DNA of 64,000 bases from Mytilus edulis (GCF_963676685.1 NC_092355.1:76847176-76911175), one strand, 5' to 3'; numbered from the stretch's first letter, positions 25,962 through 35,790 are shown. Translations and numbers: made by a program. The notes: generated from the sequence alone by a model not told the origin.

Positions 25962-26400
25962 TGCGCCTTGAAATGAGGAACTCAAAAGTCACGTGTAAAC
26001 AAAAATTCTCTGTGTAGTGATATTTGACACTTTTCTATGATAAACAAGTGACTGAGCTTAACCATTTGAGTTAATTCAGAAAGTAGGGGAACACAGAATA
26101 AATGTGTAAAATCTATGGAGCTATTAAATGTGTTCAAAGTATTAAATTTTCAAAGAACTTTTTGTGTTAAAAATGGGATTATTTACCATGAGGAGCCGCA
26201 TCACAAAAGGATACTCGGGGTTTGCTAATTTACGGAAAAAGTAATCTCACTTCGTACCCCGAAAATTTAACCACATATGTCAAAATGTCTCAGCTTCGAA
26301 ACGAGCCATCACACATATCCAAGTTAACGATATGGACTGAGCAACAGAAGAAAACGTTACCATTACGGCCTATGGAAAAACTAATGCGCATCTGTACCCA

Positions 26401-27294
26401 TCTGTATAGCCTATCCGCACCCTCCTATATCTGTATACCCCCTTCACACCCTCTATCTATAACCCTATCCCCCTCTTCTATATCTGTATAGCCCCATCCA
26501 CACACCCCTATATACATGAATACCCCATCAGCACCCATTTCTATCTGTATACCTCATCCACACCCTCCTATATAAGTATACCCCATTCACACCCATCCAC
26601 TGTTGAGATTGTCGCTGGATAATATCATCCCTACTATTGTACTTGTCCATTTGTGACGTCATAGCACAGTGATGTCCCCTTGGGTGGAAATACATTAGTT
26701 GTATATAAATGTAATGGCTAAACAGCTGTCTTTAATTATCATCTATATACACTCCCTCCTATATCTGTATAGACCATACACATCCTCCTATACCTGTATA
26801 CCCCATCCACACCCTACTGTACCTGTTATACCCTTTCACACCCTCCTATATCTGTATTACCCATACACACCCTCCTATATCTGTATATCCATCCACACCC
26901 TCCTATATCTTTATACCCCATACACACCCTCCTATATCTGTATACCCAATCCACATCCTGCTATATCTGTATACCCCATCCACATCCTCCTATATCTGTA
27001 TACCCCATCCTTACCCTCCTATATCTGTATACCCCATCTACATCCTTCTATATCTGTATACCCCATCCTTACCCTCCTTTATCTGTATAGCCCATACACA
27101 TCCTCTTATATCTGTATACCCCATCCACATCCTGCTATATCTGTATACCCCATCCACATCCTCCTATATCTGTATACCCCATCCTTACCCTTCTATATCT
27201 GTATACCCCATCAACATCCTCCTTCATCTGTATTCTCTATCCATACCCTCATATATCTGTATAGCCCATACAAATCCTCCTAAATCTGTACACC
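26401..27294. repeat. 29-bp minisatellite, block 2
   Basis: The array resumes directly after the right repeat of the inserted element. It is broken by about 140 bp of other sequence (26600-26740). From 26840 the unit is very regular. Confidence 0.95.
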
Positions 27295-27300
27295 ATATCC

Positions 27301-28442
27301 CAGAGCTCCAGATAAGAATTCACAAATTGGGTTTTTTACCCACCATTTTCTTATATGATTGGGTGATAAATTTTTTTGATTGCATTATCAATTCCAATTC
27401 ACCCCTCATGTTAATATCAAATTGGGTTTTTCACCACCAAGCTCCTTAATGTATTGGGTTTTTTCATCAACACAATATTGAATATTTAGGCAATATCAAC
27501 CCCAGATTTTTTTTCCATCTTAAATATGTTTCTTTCTTTGTGTAGCTGTTTTATTTGGTTTAGGGTTAGGGTTAGGGTTATTTGCTAGCTGTTTTATTTG
27601 GTTTATTGACTGAGAAGCAATTGTAGGTTTAATTGTGTGTATTCATCAATTAACCGTAAATGAAAAAAAATAGTATATAAACTCTTATTATACTTGAATG
27701 TTTTTGTTTTATCAGTTTATTCCAATTTTCATAAATCTGGGTTTAGTTGTCTTTTATTAGAACTTTTGGTTTCTGATGCTTTATCATGTCAAAATTTATT
27801 TGGCCTTTCACTTTTTCCAACTGATTTCGTTTTTGAGGAAACCCTGCTTTTATTAGCAATGTTCTCGTTAAGGTACGTACACACGCCCGTGTGTTCGATG
27901 GATGCTGCCTAAAAACACTGGCTGAGTCTTGTTATCATCATAACTTTCCCTAAGCTTTTCAAAAGAAGCAGAAAACATGCTTCTATTCAATATTTTTACC
28001 GGACATTCACTTTTGTTTTAATTCAATGAATGTAATGATAAATCCCAAGCAATGCGAAAAAAATATGACTTCATGACACACGCTAATTGGATAAACGCCG
28101 AGAAGATCGAAATGTTTTCAAAAACACGTGTATCTATTGAGCAACGGAAAACTCTAACAGGGACCCATTTCAGCTACTTGATGCAGGGATCTATTTTTAG
28201 AACGAAAGGAAATATCCAATTATAAATATTATAAAAATAGTTTATGTGACCACTGTAAACAGATAAGGGTAAATAACGCAAATGGTAGCCAATAAAAGGG
28301 TTGAGAACTCATGGTTTTGGAATATAATTGGGTTTTCCTTTGAATTAATTGGGTTATTGAACCCTGCAATGGGCAATAGCATTGGGTTTTTTATTATTTG
28401 TATTGCGTGATCACGCAAATACGCAGCTTATCTGGAGCTCTG
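27301..28442. mobile_element. 1.14-kb TIR element, CAGAGCTCCAGATAAG ends, 6-bp target duplication
   Basis: The 16-bp ends CAGAGCTCCAGATAAG and CTTATCTGGAGCTCTG are perfect inverted repeats. ATATCC lies on both sides (27295-27300 and 28443-28448), which duplicates minisatellite sequence. The body repeats the phrase attgggtttttt near both ends and contains a telomere-like run. No transposase. The ends resemble those of the element at 39931 (CAG-G-TCCAG-TA-G), so both may be hAT-related with short target duplications. Confidence 0.8.
27559..27582. repeat. Interstitial TTAGGG run
   Basis: About 3.5 TTAGGG units sit between two copies of TAGCTGTTTTATTTGGTTTA (27543-27562 and 27586-27605). TTAGGG is the molluscan telomere motif. 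Confidence 0.85.
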
Positions 28443-29215
28443 ATATCCACACCCTCCTACATCTGTATAGCCCATCCACACCCTCCTATATATATATATA
28501 TCTGTAAACCCCATCCACACCCTCCTATAAATGAATACTGCATCAGCACACTCCTATATCTGTATACCCCATCCACACCTTCCTATATCTGTATACCCCA
28601 TCCACATTCTCCTATATCTGTATACCCCATTTACACCCTCCTATATCTGTATACCCCATCCACACCCTCCTATAAATGAATACCGCATCAGCACCCTGCC
28701 ATATCTGTATACCCCATCCACACCCTCCGATATCGGTATACCCCATCCACACCCTCCTATATCTGTAAACCCTATTCACACCCTCCTATATCTGTATACA
28801 CCATCTACACCCACCTATATCTGTAAACCCCATCCACACCCTCTTATATCTTTATACCCCATCCACACCCTCCTATATCTTTATACCCAATCCTCACCAT
28901 TCTATACCCGTCCACACCCTCTTATATCTGAATACCCCATCCACACCCTCCTATATCTGTATACCCCAGCCACACCCTCCTATAAATGAATACCGCATCA
29001 GCACCCTCCTCTATCTGTATACCCCATGCACAACCTCCTCTATCTTTATACCCCATCCACACCCTCCTATATCTATGTACCCCATCCACACCCTCCTATA
29101 TCTGTATACCCCATCCACACCCTCCTATATCTATGTACCCCAATCACACCCTCCTATATCTGTATACCCCATCCACACCCTCCTATATCTGAATACCCAA
29201 TCCACACCCTCTGTA
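28443..29215. repeat. 29-bp minisatellite, block 3
   Basis: The array continues after the TIR element with the same 29-bp unit, with some variants (ctataaatgaatac; ctatgtacc). Blocks 1-3 were one array before two insertions. Confidence 0.95.
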
Positions 29216-29320
29216 GATGTGGGTTATAATAAAGTAATAAGACTGTAACCATATCTTATACATCATTTTAGTGATTCATTACTTATAGTTGATCACTAGT
29301 CATATACTATAAAATATTAC

Positions 29321-29428
29321 CCGATGTGATTTAATCAAGGGACTGGCACCTCCTTGTTCTACCAGACATCTTGTGGTCTGTAGATCTCCATACTCAGCAG
29401 CACAATGTAAAGCTGTTTCTCCATCGCT
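29321..29428 (-). CDS. Ankyrin-repeat gene, exon 6
   Basis: The minus strand has ttatattatag before AGCGATGG and ATCGG before GTAATA. The 108-bp exon is phase 0 at both ends and encodes one repeat: SDGETALHCAAEYGDL, then QTTRCLVEQGGASPLIKSHR. The D-G-x-T-A-L-H-x-A-A-x-x-G-x-L core is a textbook ankyrin repeat; at 36 residues it is slightly longer than the usual 33. Exon 5 precedes it and exon 7 follows, both in frame. Confidence 0.8.
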
Positions 29429-30055
29429 CTATAATATAACCAAATAACATGTAAATATTATGTACAATACTTTGTTATCAATATCAATAATATACAACAT
29501 ATCCTAAAACTGACATTAAAACTTATCTGATAAACTGGACAATGTTGTGTAATAAATATAAACAAAATATATATCACATGAATCAGTGGTCAAAACTGAA
29601 TACAATGACCAGTCACATTTGTATTTATATTGTATATAAACAATAAATAAACATGTTTTGTTGTGAAATGTCAAAACTTCCATTAAACCTGATATCTTAA
29701 AAAAAATATTTTTTTCAAGAAATGTGTAAAATAGTTATATCAATGGATTCAGTAAAACAAAACAAGTAAAATGAGACCCCACTTTATATGATTCTTACAA
29801 ATATTTGTTCATTAAAACTGTCTAATTAACAACAGGAATTAGTGTAGATTCAGTATAATCATTCATTTTAATAAAATATTTTTTTTAAGAAACATGAAAA
29901 AGAGTTATATTTTCTGATTCAGAACAATAATACGAGTAAAATGAGACCCCACTTTATATAATTATTACAAATATTTGTTCATTAAACCTGTCTAATTAAC
30001 AACATGATTTAGTGTACATTAATAGTAATGTGATCAGACTAAGTAGATAACATAC

Positions 30056-30157
30056 TGTATCTGTGATGTCGATCTTACATCCTCTATCAATGAGGAGTCT
30101 ACAGATCTCCAGGTGTCCATACTGGGCAGCCTTCATTAATGCTGTCAATCCACCATC
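30056..30157 (-). CDS. Ankyrin-repeat gene, exon 5
   Basis: Minus strand: tattattccag before GATGGTGG, and AGATACA before GTATGT. The 102-bp exon, phase 0 at both ends, encodes DGGLTALMKAAQYGHL then EICRLLIDRGCKIDITDT, a clear ankyrin repeat of 34 residues. It is closely similar at the DNA level to exons 3 and 4, as members of the tandem array. Because exons are symmetric, gain or loss of one leaves the frame intact. Confidence 0.85.
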
Positions 30158-30728
30158 CTGGAATAATACAACTGACATCAAAACTTGTCTGATAAACTGG
30201 ACAATGTTGTGTAATAAATATAAACTAAATATATATCACATGAATCAGTGGTCAAAACTGAATAAAATGACCAGTCACACTTGTATTTATATTGTATATA
30301 AACAATAAATAAACATGTTTTGTTGTGAAATGTCAAATCTTCCATAAAACCTGATATCTTAAAAAATCTTAAAAAAAATATTTTTTTCAAGAAATGTGTG
30401 AAATAATTATATCAATGGATTCAGTAGAACAAAACAAGTAAAATGAGACCCCACTTTATATGATTCTAACAAATATTTGTTCATTAAAACTGTCTAATTA
30501 ACAACACGATTTTGTGTAGATTCAGTATTATTGTTCATTTTAATAAAAAAAAATAATTAAAGAAACATGAAAAGCAGGAATATTTTCTGATTCAGAACAA
30601 TAATACGAGTAAAATGAGACCCCACTTGATATAATTATTACAAATATTTGTTAATTAAACCTGTCTAATTAACAACATGATTTAGTGTAGATTAATAGTA
30701 ATGTGATCAGACTAAGTAGATAACATAC

Positions 30729-30791
30729 TGGTGTTGTGGTGTCGATCTTACATCCTGTATCAATGAGGGGTCTACAGATCTCCAGGTGTCC
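30729..30791 (-). pseudogene. Ankyrin-repeat gene, exon 4, downstream half (split by insertion)
   Basis: This encodes the second helix of an ankyrin repeat, HLEICRPLIDTGCKIDTTTP, and ends with a good donor (CCA before GTATGT). Upstream, homology to exons 3 and 5 stops abruptly at about 30791, where foreign sequence begins. The missing first half lies at 35791-35837, 5 kb away. An 8-base overlap remains between the halves (aggtgtcc here, tggtctcc there). Confidence 0.75.
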
Positions 30792-30950
30792 TCCCTTCGG
30801 CGAAGAACAATATATTTTTTTAGCGACAAACCGAAAACAAGTTTTTTCTTTCAATTTTAGCATTACATATATTGGCAGCTGAGGGTGAAACAAACAATTT
30901 CTCAGGGTCCAAAACAAATTATTTCTTTCACCAAAAACTTAAATTATAGT
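30792..30950 (-). mobile_element. Fragment of the GGCAGCAACC poly-G MITE
   Basis: Reverse-complement similarity to the middle of the MITE at 32374-32650: tttcaattttagcattacat, then ggcagctgagggtgaaacaa. Both MITE ends are missing. It abuts the broken ankyrin exon directly. Confidence 0.6.
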
Positions 30951-31259
30951 AAGTGGTAGTTATGTTCCCAGATTGAGTTTCGTTTCATTACAAAGTTATA
31001 AGTTGAATCATATTATTACAACAACGTAAGCAAGTTAATGAAGCCTGAACAGATCTGGGGTGGGGGAGATGGGGGTGGGGTGGGTGGGGGTATTTCCTTC
31101 CTATCTAAAGCGGTAGGAGTGTATCGCAAATCAGGGTTGCTTTTTCATGCACTGCTGGTTACACAGGGTCCCTTTTTATGTCCTGCTTGTTAGAAAAGTG
31201 TCGCTTTTTAGAGCCCTGCTGGTGAATACTATTTTATGTTTCATCTCCTTGTTTTCTAG

Positions 31260-31449
31260 ATCTGATGAACAGGAGCCACCACAAAAGAAACCCAAGAAGA
31301 AGACAGCTGATGATGTATACAGTCTGCAGTGTCAAGTTTTGGAGAGAAAACTGATTAAAACCAACCTCCAAATTCAGTTATATGAAAGACTTCACAGCAA
31401 GCTTGATGACAATCTTACTACAGGGTTGCTGTCTTTCTTGGAGCAGTAG
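31260..31449 (+). CDS. Last exon of a probable Harbinger Myb/SANT-like partner protein
   Basis: A strong acceptor (ctccttgttttctag) at 31259 precedes an exon open in phase 2 for 63 codons to a TAG at 31447. The peptide has a basic stretch, PPQKKPKKK, and then a heptad-like helix (residues from DDVYSLQCQVLERKL on), suggesting a nuclear-localisation signal and a short coiled coil. In animal PIF/Harbinger elements the transposase is accompanied by a Myb/SANT-like DNA-binding protein, and its C-terminus commonly looks like this. Here it converges with the transposase gene. No exon with the Myb domain is present upstream (30950-31259), so the gene is truncated. Identification is by position and composition, not by a conserved motif. 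Confidence 0.45.
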
Positions 31450-31734
31450 AATATAAAGATTCTATTTCTAATGTTAACCTGTTGTTCTCTTTTTGTTTTG
31501 TTTATCTTAAATATATATTATATATATAAATATGTTGACTCTTTGTCTCGTTGATTTTTTATTTTCCACTGGTAACACAATTATAAACAGTAGTGCCCAC
31601 ACTAATAGGATCAAGTGCTTTCTGAGGCTAATTAACATTCAATTTATGCAGAAAGTCTTAAAGATACAATTATAACTAAAAATATCACAAAAACTGAATA
31701 AATGACTATACGGTATATGTTTTATTCCTAGGTG

Positions 31735-31812
31735 AGGTCAGGTGAACCATGTTTTAGTGGCCTTCAGCTGTTATCTGCTCTATTGTCGGGTTGTTGTCTC
31801 TTTGACATATTT
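31735..31812. repeat. Mussel interspersed repeat fragment
   Basis: The phrase tctattgtcgggttgttgtc and the following ctctttgacatatttccc are recognised from mussel genomes. A family A fragment follows at about 31850-32050. Confidence 0.6.
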
Positions 31813-32110
31813 CCCCTTTTTAATTCTCAATTTTACTTATTGATATGAAACCTAGCAATAATTCAATAGACCAAATACTGTCTTACCTATAAATAATGAT
31901 TGAGAATTTCACATGACAGACAGAAAAACTTAACTGCCATCGCTGAACCATGAAATAGAGGTCGATGACAAAAGTCGTAAGACAGATTTAAACTTCGTAA
32001 CATAAAGTGTCTGTACATACAATTTATGTGGGAAGCATAACTTCTACCTCTAGAAAAATAAAGAGTAACAAAATAATGTGGAAAGGTAATTAAGAATTTA
32101 ATGTATGAAT

Positions 32111-32308
32111 TTAATTGGTGAAGTACATCTGAGTGATGTGATCCCTAATTCTCCTTCCATCATTGGCTCCATTGTACACTGCGTCTACATTAGGCATCTC
32201 CTCTTCTTGATCTTCTGGCAGTTCAGGCTCATTCATCCACAAAGCTATATTGTGCAGAATGGCACAAGCCATGATAATACTACATGCCTTTTCAGGTTTC
32301 ATACGAAT
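32111..32308 (-). CDS. PIF/Harbinger transposase, exon 5 (C-terminus)
   Basis: Minus strand: tttattttatag before ATTCGTATG, phase 0, open to TAA at 32111-32113, 65 codons plus stop. It reads IRMKPEKACSIIMACAILHN and continues to NVDAVYNG...YFTN. The K-A-x-x-I-I-x-A-C-x-x-L-H-N segment is the conserved helix after the catalytic glutamate in HARBI1-type nucleases. Intron 4, upstream, carries a MITE (32374-32650) and an older repeat with a second MITE. Confidence 0.85.
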   Translation of the reverse strand: MRMKPEKACSIIMACAILHNIALWMNEPELPEDQEEEMPNVDAVYNGANDGRRIRDHITQMYFTN

Positions 32309-32373
32309 CTATAAAATAAAGGTAAAAAAAAAATATTAAAATTTATTAAAAAAAATATGAACTTATGACATTA

Positions 32374-32650
32374 GGCAGCAACCATTTGATTTTCTGGGGG
32401 GGGGGGGGCTATGGATTTTTTTGGAAAAAAAAGTTTGTTTCTAGTTTTTGGAAGAAAAAAAAAATTGTTTTTGATTCTGAGAAGAAGAAAAAATTGTTTG
32501 TTTCACCCTCAGCTGCCACTATATGTAATGCTAAAATTGAAAGAAAAAAATTGTTTTTCGCCGCAGGCGGAAAAAAAAATTTGTCCAGAAAAAAAACCCA
32601 TAGCCCCCCCCCCCCCCCCCCCCCCCCCCGAGAATCTAATGGTTGCTGCC
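32374..32650. mobile_element. Poly-G MITE, GGCAGCAACC TIRs, TTA target duplication
   Basis: The left end GGCAGCAACCATTTGATTTT is followed by about 14 G, then ggctatgg. The right end is the inverse (ccatagcc, over 25 C, then gaatctaatggttgctgcc). TTA flanks both sides (32371-32373 and 32651-32653), as for PIF/Harbinger. It lies in intron 4 of the transposase gene. A 116-bp relative is at 46853-46968 and a fragment at 30792-30950. Confidence 0.85.
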
Positions 32651-32858
32651 TTAGCAGTCTTATTGACACTCTTCCAAAATCTTTATAAAGCGTTTTGTTC
32701 CATGGTTGTCGAGTGTAGGTGTTATTCATAGGTGGTTTTTTTTTTTTTTCTTTTTTATTATTTTCTATAGAATAGACTGTTGGTTTCTTTTTGACATGAT
32801 TTACACTAGTCATTTTGGGCCCTTAACAGCTCGCTGTTTACTGTTATGCAAGGCTCCG

Positions 32859-33023
32859 CAGTGGCGGATCCAGAACTTTTCCTAAGACGGGGCCCGCTGA
32901 CTGACCTAAGGGGGGGCCCGCTCCAGTCATGCTTCAATGATTCCCTATATAATCAACCAAATTTTTCCCACGAAAGAGGGGAGCCGGGCCCCTCAGCCCC
33001 CCCCCCCCCCTGGATCCGCCTAT
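32859..33023. mobile_element. 165-bp MITE, CAGTGGCGGATCC ends, GCTCCG target duplication
   Basis: CAGTGGCGGATCCAG at the left opposes TGGATCCGCCTAT at the right, with GCTCCG outside both (32853-32858 and 33024-33029). It splits an older repeat (about 32700-33050) whose caaggctccg/tcttgaaagacgta halves lie on either side. A C run precedes the right end. Copies at 53821 and 62159; a decayed one starts near 33074. Confidence 0.8.
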
Positions 33024-33361
33024 GCTCCGTCTTGAAAGACGTATAATTAACCTATAATTCTTAACTTTTTATACAGTGGCAGATCCAAAAATTTTCACAA
33101 GTGAGGGTCCACTTACTGCCTAAGAGGGGTCCCGCTTCGGTCATGCTTCAGATGCATTTTTTTTTTTAAATTTCAGTTCTTAGTTTTTAGACACTATATA
33201 ATGAATCAAATTATTCTCTATTTAGAATTAAACATGTCAAGTCATGAAGGGAATCTGCTTTATTTTAGTAAAAAAAACCACAACATTACCACCTCTCCTC
33301 CTCCCCCCTCCTTAAATACTTGTTCCCTAACTTTATTTTTTTTTTTCATTTAGATTAATAC

Positions 33362-33574
33362 CTCTGAATGAAGTACATGAAAACGCCTTTTCCATCTCCC
33401 AAATGTCCTTTCTATAACACATCTAGTTCTAGCATGATGCCTGTTAAACCTTGTCTGGTCTTCATTTGCAGGACGGGCGTAAGGCGTCATGATGAATGGG
33501 CGGCATGGATATCCACTATCCCCAAGTAAGATGCCACTTTCCCAATTCGGTGTCCTTTCCATGTGTGTACATAC
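33362..33574 (-). CDS. PIF/Harbinger transposase, exon 4 (catalytic glutamate)
   Basis: Minus strand: ttgtttag before GTATGTACAC and TTCAGAG before GTATTA; 213 bp, phase 0 at both ends (residues 213-283). It contains [19 protein letters not shown], the LxGDxGYP..PWLMTP-like block that defines the DDE_4/HARBI1 nuclease, then [20 protein letters not shown], where E267 is the expected third catalytic residue. Confidence 0.9.
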
Positions 33575-33689
33575 CTAAACAATGAAATTGGTATATGTAA
33601 AACACAATCATGTTTCCACTGGACAAAATGTTATGTAAATTAAGGGATGATAGAATTTTTTTTTTAAAGAAGAGTCCCAATATAAAAAC

Positions 33690-33800
33690 AAAGAAGATGT
33701 GGTATGAATGCCAATGAGACAACTCTCCACAAGAGACCAAAATCACACAGAGATTAACAACTACAGGTCACTGCACAGCCTTCAACAGTGATAAAAGCCT
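33690..33800. repeat. Mussel interspersed repeat in transposase intron 3
   Basis: The phrases gatgtggtatgaatgccaat and gagacaactctccacaag are recognised from mussel genomes. Confidence 0.65.
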
Positions 33801-34266
33801 ATACACAATATTCTATGCATTGCATATATGTTATCTATTTAAGATACAAGGGCAATAACTAAATAAAACAATCTAAAACAATTTATAAGTCTCTTAATTT
33901 AAGGATTCAGATAATGAAATGTCATAACCAATATAATTAATTGTTCTAAAAGGCAGAACTCTTTTAAAAATTAATTACTCAGTGCTGATTTTGAAACGCA
34001 TCAAAAGCATTGATTATAAAACGTACAGTATAAACTTCATAAAATCTGGCAAGATTTGTACACATAATTAAGGGCTCTTATGGGGCAATATTCCATATTT
34101 AATCATTTCTTTCAAAAGGCATAAATATATGAAAAATAATTCATCAGCACCAATTTTTTAACTCGTTCAAGACACATCCATTTTTTTTCAAAGATTATAC
34201 ATAAATTAGTCAATGATAACAATAAAAAATGAATGGAAGAAAGATTTGACTTAATTAACATATTAC

Positions 34267-34337
34267 CTGTGAAGTTCTGAAGATGTGTGCATCGTGTGCA
34301 TTTCCTGGCCATGATGAGTTGATATTTGTAAATTTTC
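34267..34337 (-). CDS. PIF/Harbinger transposase, exon 3 (second catalytic aspartate)
   Basis: This 71-bp exon is easy to miss. Minus strand: cctgtaattacag-type acceptor before GAAAATTTAC, and TTCACAG before GTAATA. It starts in phase 1 and ends in phase 0. It reads (G)KFTNINSSWPGNAHDAHIF then RTSQ (residues 189-212). W-P-G-x-x-H-D-x-x-I-F is the invariant block holding the second aspartate, here D204. It joins exons 2 and 4 exactly in frame. Confidence 0.9.
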
Positions 34338-34937
34338 CTGTAATTGAAAATAGTGAATTCATTATAGAGCACATGAAATTCTCAACTAGAAAATTTAGTT
34401 AAACAAAAAAAATAAGGACATGTTTTCCTTCCATTGAATTCAAATTCAAATATCTTTATTCCTAAGAAAGAGCATATATAAATCAACACAAATTATAAGT
34501 TTATACAATATCCCAACAAACAACACATGCAATCTGACTTACAAACTGATTGTTACTAATTAGATATGATTTAGAACAATTTATGAAAAATAAGTACATG
34601 ATAGGAGGGAGCCAGTACAAAGAGGAATAACTCTATCTATTTATCTTAACTTTGAATTGTCATGGATCAAAAACACATCTGCAACTTAGTTTAAGAGACA
34701 GTCCCACTTAATATGCTATAGAATTTCAAAATCCATTGAATACGTGGAAACTATTATCCATATACCAGCACTCGTATGTATGCATATATCTTGTATTTTG
34801 AATGGTTCAGGTATGCAATGGTTCAAATTAGGTACGAGCTGTCAAGGTACGAGTTTTGCAAGGCACTAGTTGACTTGCTTCCCTTTAATTTTTGTTTTTG
34901 CTATAAGGGACATTACACTTTGTAAACGTAAACATAC

Positions 34938-35207
34938 CATCTGCATCACACACAGCCTGCACATTGATGCTGTGGTACCCTTTTCTGTTAACATAGGATG
35001 CTTCATCTGTGGTAGGTGCCTGGATTCGGATGTGTGTTCCATCAATGGCTCCAATAACATTGGGGAACCCTCCAATTCTGTAATTCCCAGCCTTTATTTT
35101 GTTTTTTTCTGCGTCCCTTCTTGGCCATTTAACGAACTCATTCTGCCTCTTACATAATGCGGCCGTAGTGTCCTGTACTACTCTTGATACTGTGCCTTTG
35201 TCCAACC
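34938..35207 (-). CDS. PIF/Harbinger transposase, exon 2 (first catalytic aspartate)
   Basis: Minus strand: cttttaaag before GGTTGGAC, and GCAGATG before GTATGT; 270 bp, entering and leaving in phase 1 (residues 99-189). It reads LDKGTVSRVVQDTTAAL, then GNYRIGGFPNVIGAIDGTHI. The G-A-I-D-G-T-H-I motif holds the first catalytic aspartate (D154). The following YxNRKGYHSINVQAVCDADG is also typical of the family. Confidence 0.9.
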
Positions 35208-35332
35208 CTTTAAAAGGAGATTTTTATTAAAACCATGATGACTTAAGAAGAAATTGGCAACAAAGATATCGACGGTAAAAACAAATAACTGAATGAATAC
35301 AAATATAATAATAAAATCAATTAAATTCTTAC

Positions 35333-35627
35333 CAAGTGTGTCTCCAACAACTTGCAGAAAACTTCCACTGGCCAAAAATCTTAGGGTAACCATGACTTGC
35401 TGTTCCACAGTGAGTGCATGGTTTCTGCGTGTCCCTCTCTGTAAATCATCCCTTACAAGGTCTGAGATCACCATAATGCTGTGTCTGCTGAATCTGTATC
35501 TGGCCCTCAACTCCTCATCACTGAAATCCAACGAAAAGCCGTCCCTGTTTCGAAAATGTCTCGGTCTTCTTTGTGGTGGAACATTGTACAATGCTAAGCC
35601 AGCCATGATTAACGCAGTCGTTAGCAT
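35333..35627 (-). CDS. PIF/Harbinger transposase, exon 1 (N-terminus, helix-turn-helix)
   Basis: The first exon runs from an ATG at 35627 to ACACTTG before GTAAGAATT (donor, phase 1), residues 1-98. An ATG seven codons in (35606) is an equally good start and gives MAGLALYNVPP. The segment FSDEELRARYRFSRHSIMVI and then LTVEQQVMVTLRFLASGSFL matches the N-terminal helices and helix-turn-helix of HARBI1-like transposases. The five exons total 1,047 bp, or 348 residues plus stop, close to the length of HARBI1 proteins, with no stop, frameshift or lost catalytic residue (D154, D204, E267). It may therefore still be active; that is inference. Function: DDE nuclease that cuts and rejoins element ends. 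Confidence 0.85.
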
Positions 35628-35649
35628 TTAATCATGGGTAAACAAATGA

Positions 35650-35790
35650 TTAAAGTTAGCGAGGTTTTAACACAAAAGTTAACGATAATATTTTTGAACA
35701 ACACTTAACATTATCGTTAAATTATAACGACATGTTAACGACACTTTAACGATATCGTTAGCCTAACGACACTTTTGAACAACTGGGCCC
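35650..35790 (-). promoter_or_regulatory. Harbinger terminal and subterminal motifs
   Basis: Minus-strand terminus GGGCCCAGTTGTTCAAAAGT, then at least four spaced motifs of the form (G)TTAACGA(T/C)A in both orientations and a second TTGTTCAAA. Short repeated subterminal motifs are where Harbinger-type DNA-binding proteins act. The transposase start is about 25 bp inside, so the promoter must overlap these motifs. Confidence 0.55.

Larger units (their letters stand above)
23745..26400 (+). mobile_element. 2.66-kb element bounded by 456-bp direct repeats (LTR-like, non-autonomous)
   Basis: The direct repeats 23745-24200 and 25945-26400 both start TGGGACAAG and end TGTACCCA, so they have the TG...CA form and short inverted ends of LTRs. 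I saw one substitution (T/C in gttaattYagaaag). The body is 1,744 bp with no gag, protease, reverse transcriptase or integrase text. A purine-rich run, ggaaaaatcagaagtatgg, lies just before the right repeat. The element interrupts the 29-bp minisatellite, so its target duplication cannot be read with certainty. It resembles a LARD/TRIM, or a cellular transcription unit caught between LTRs. Confidence 0.65.
30792..35790 (-). mobile_element. PIF/Harbinger-containing insertion (~5.0 kb) in an ankyrin exon
   Basis: The block between the two halves of ankyrin exon 4 holds a Harbinger transposase gene, the last exon of a likely Myb-like partner facing it, and several MITEs. The right end (35650-35790) looks like a genuine terminus: on the minus strand it starts GGGCCCAGTTGTTCAAAAGT and is followed by repeated TTAACGATA/TTAACGACA motifs and a second TTGTTCAAA. 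The left end lacks a matching inverted repeat and instead carries a MITE fragment, so it is probably deleted or rearranged. Confidence 0.7.

Noticed and set aside
26699-29229. Further Y/I/P-rich open frames (26699, 28398, 28531, 28986)
   Set aside because: Same minisatellite, no splice sites, start context or domain.
32365-32813. Overlapping 106-134-codon frames
   Set aside because: They lie in the poly-G MITE; their poly-P, poly-G and poly-K content comes from homopolymers.
34870-35631. Plus-strand frames at 34870 and 35293 and an alternative minus frame at 34866
   Set aside because: Antisense or out-of-frame shadows of the Harbinger exons, which carry the family motifs.
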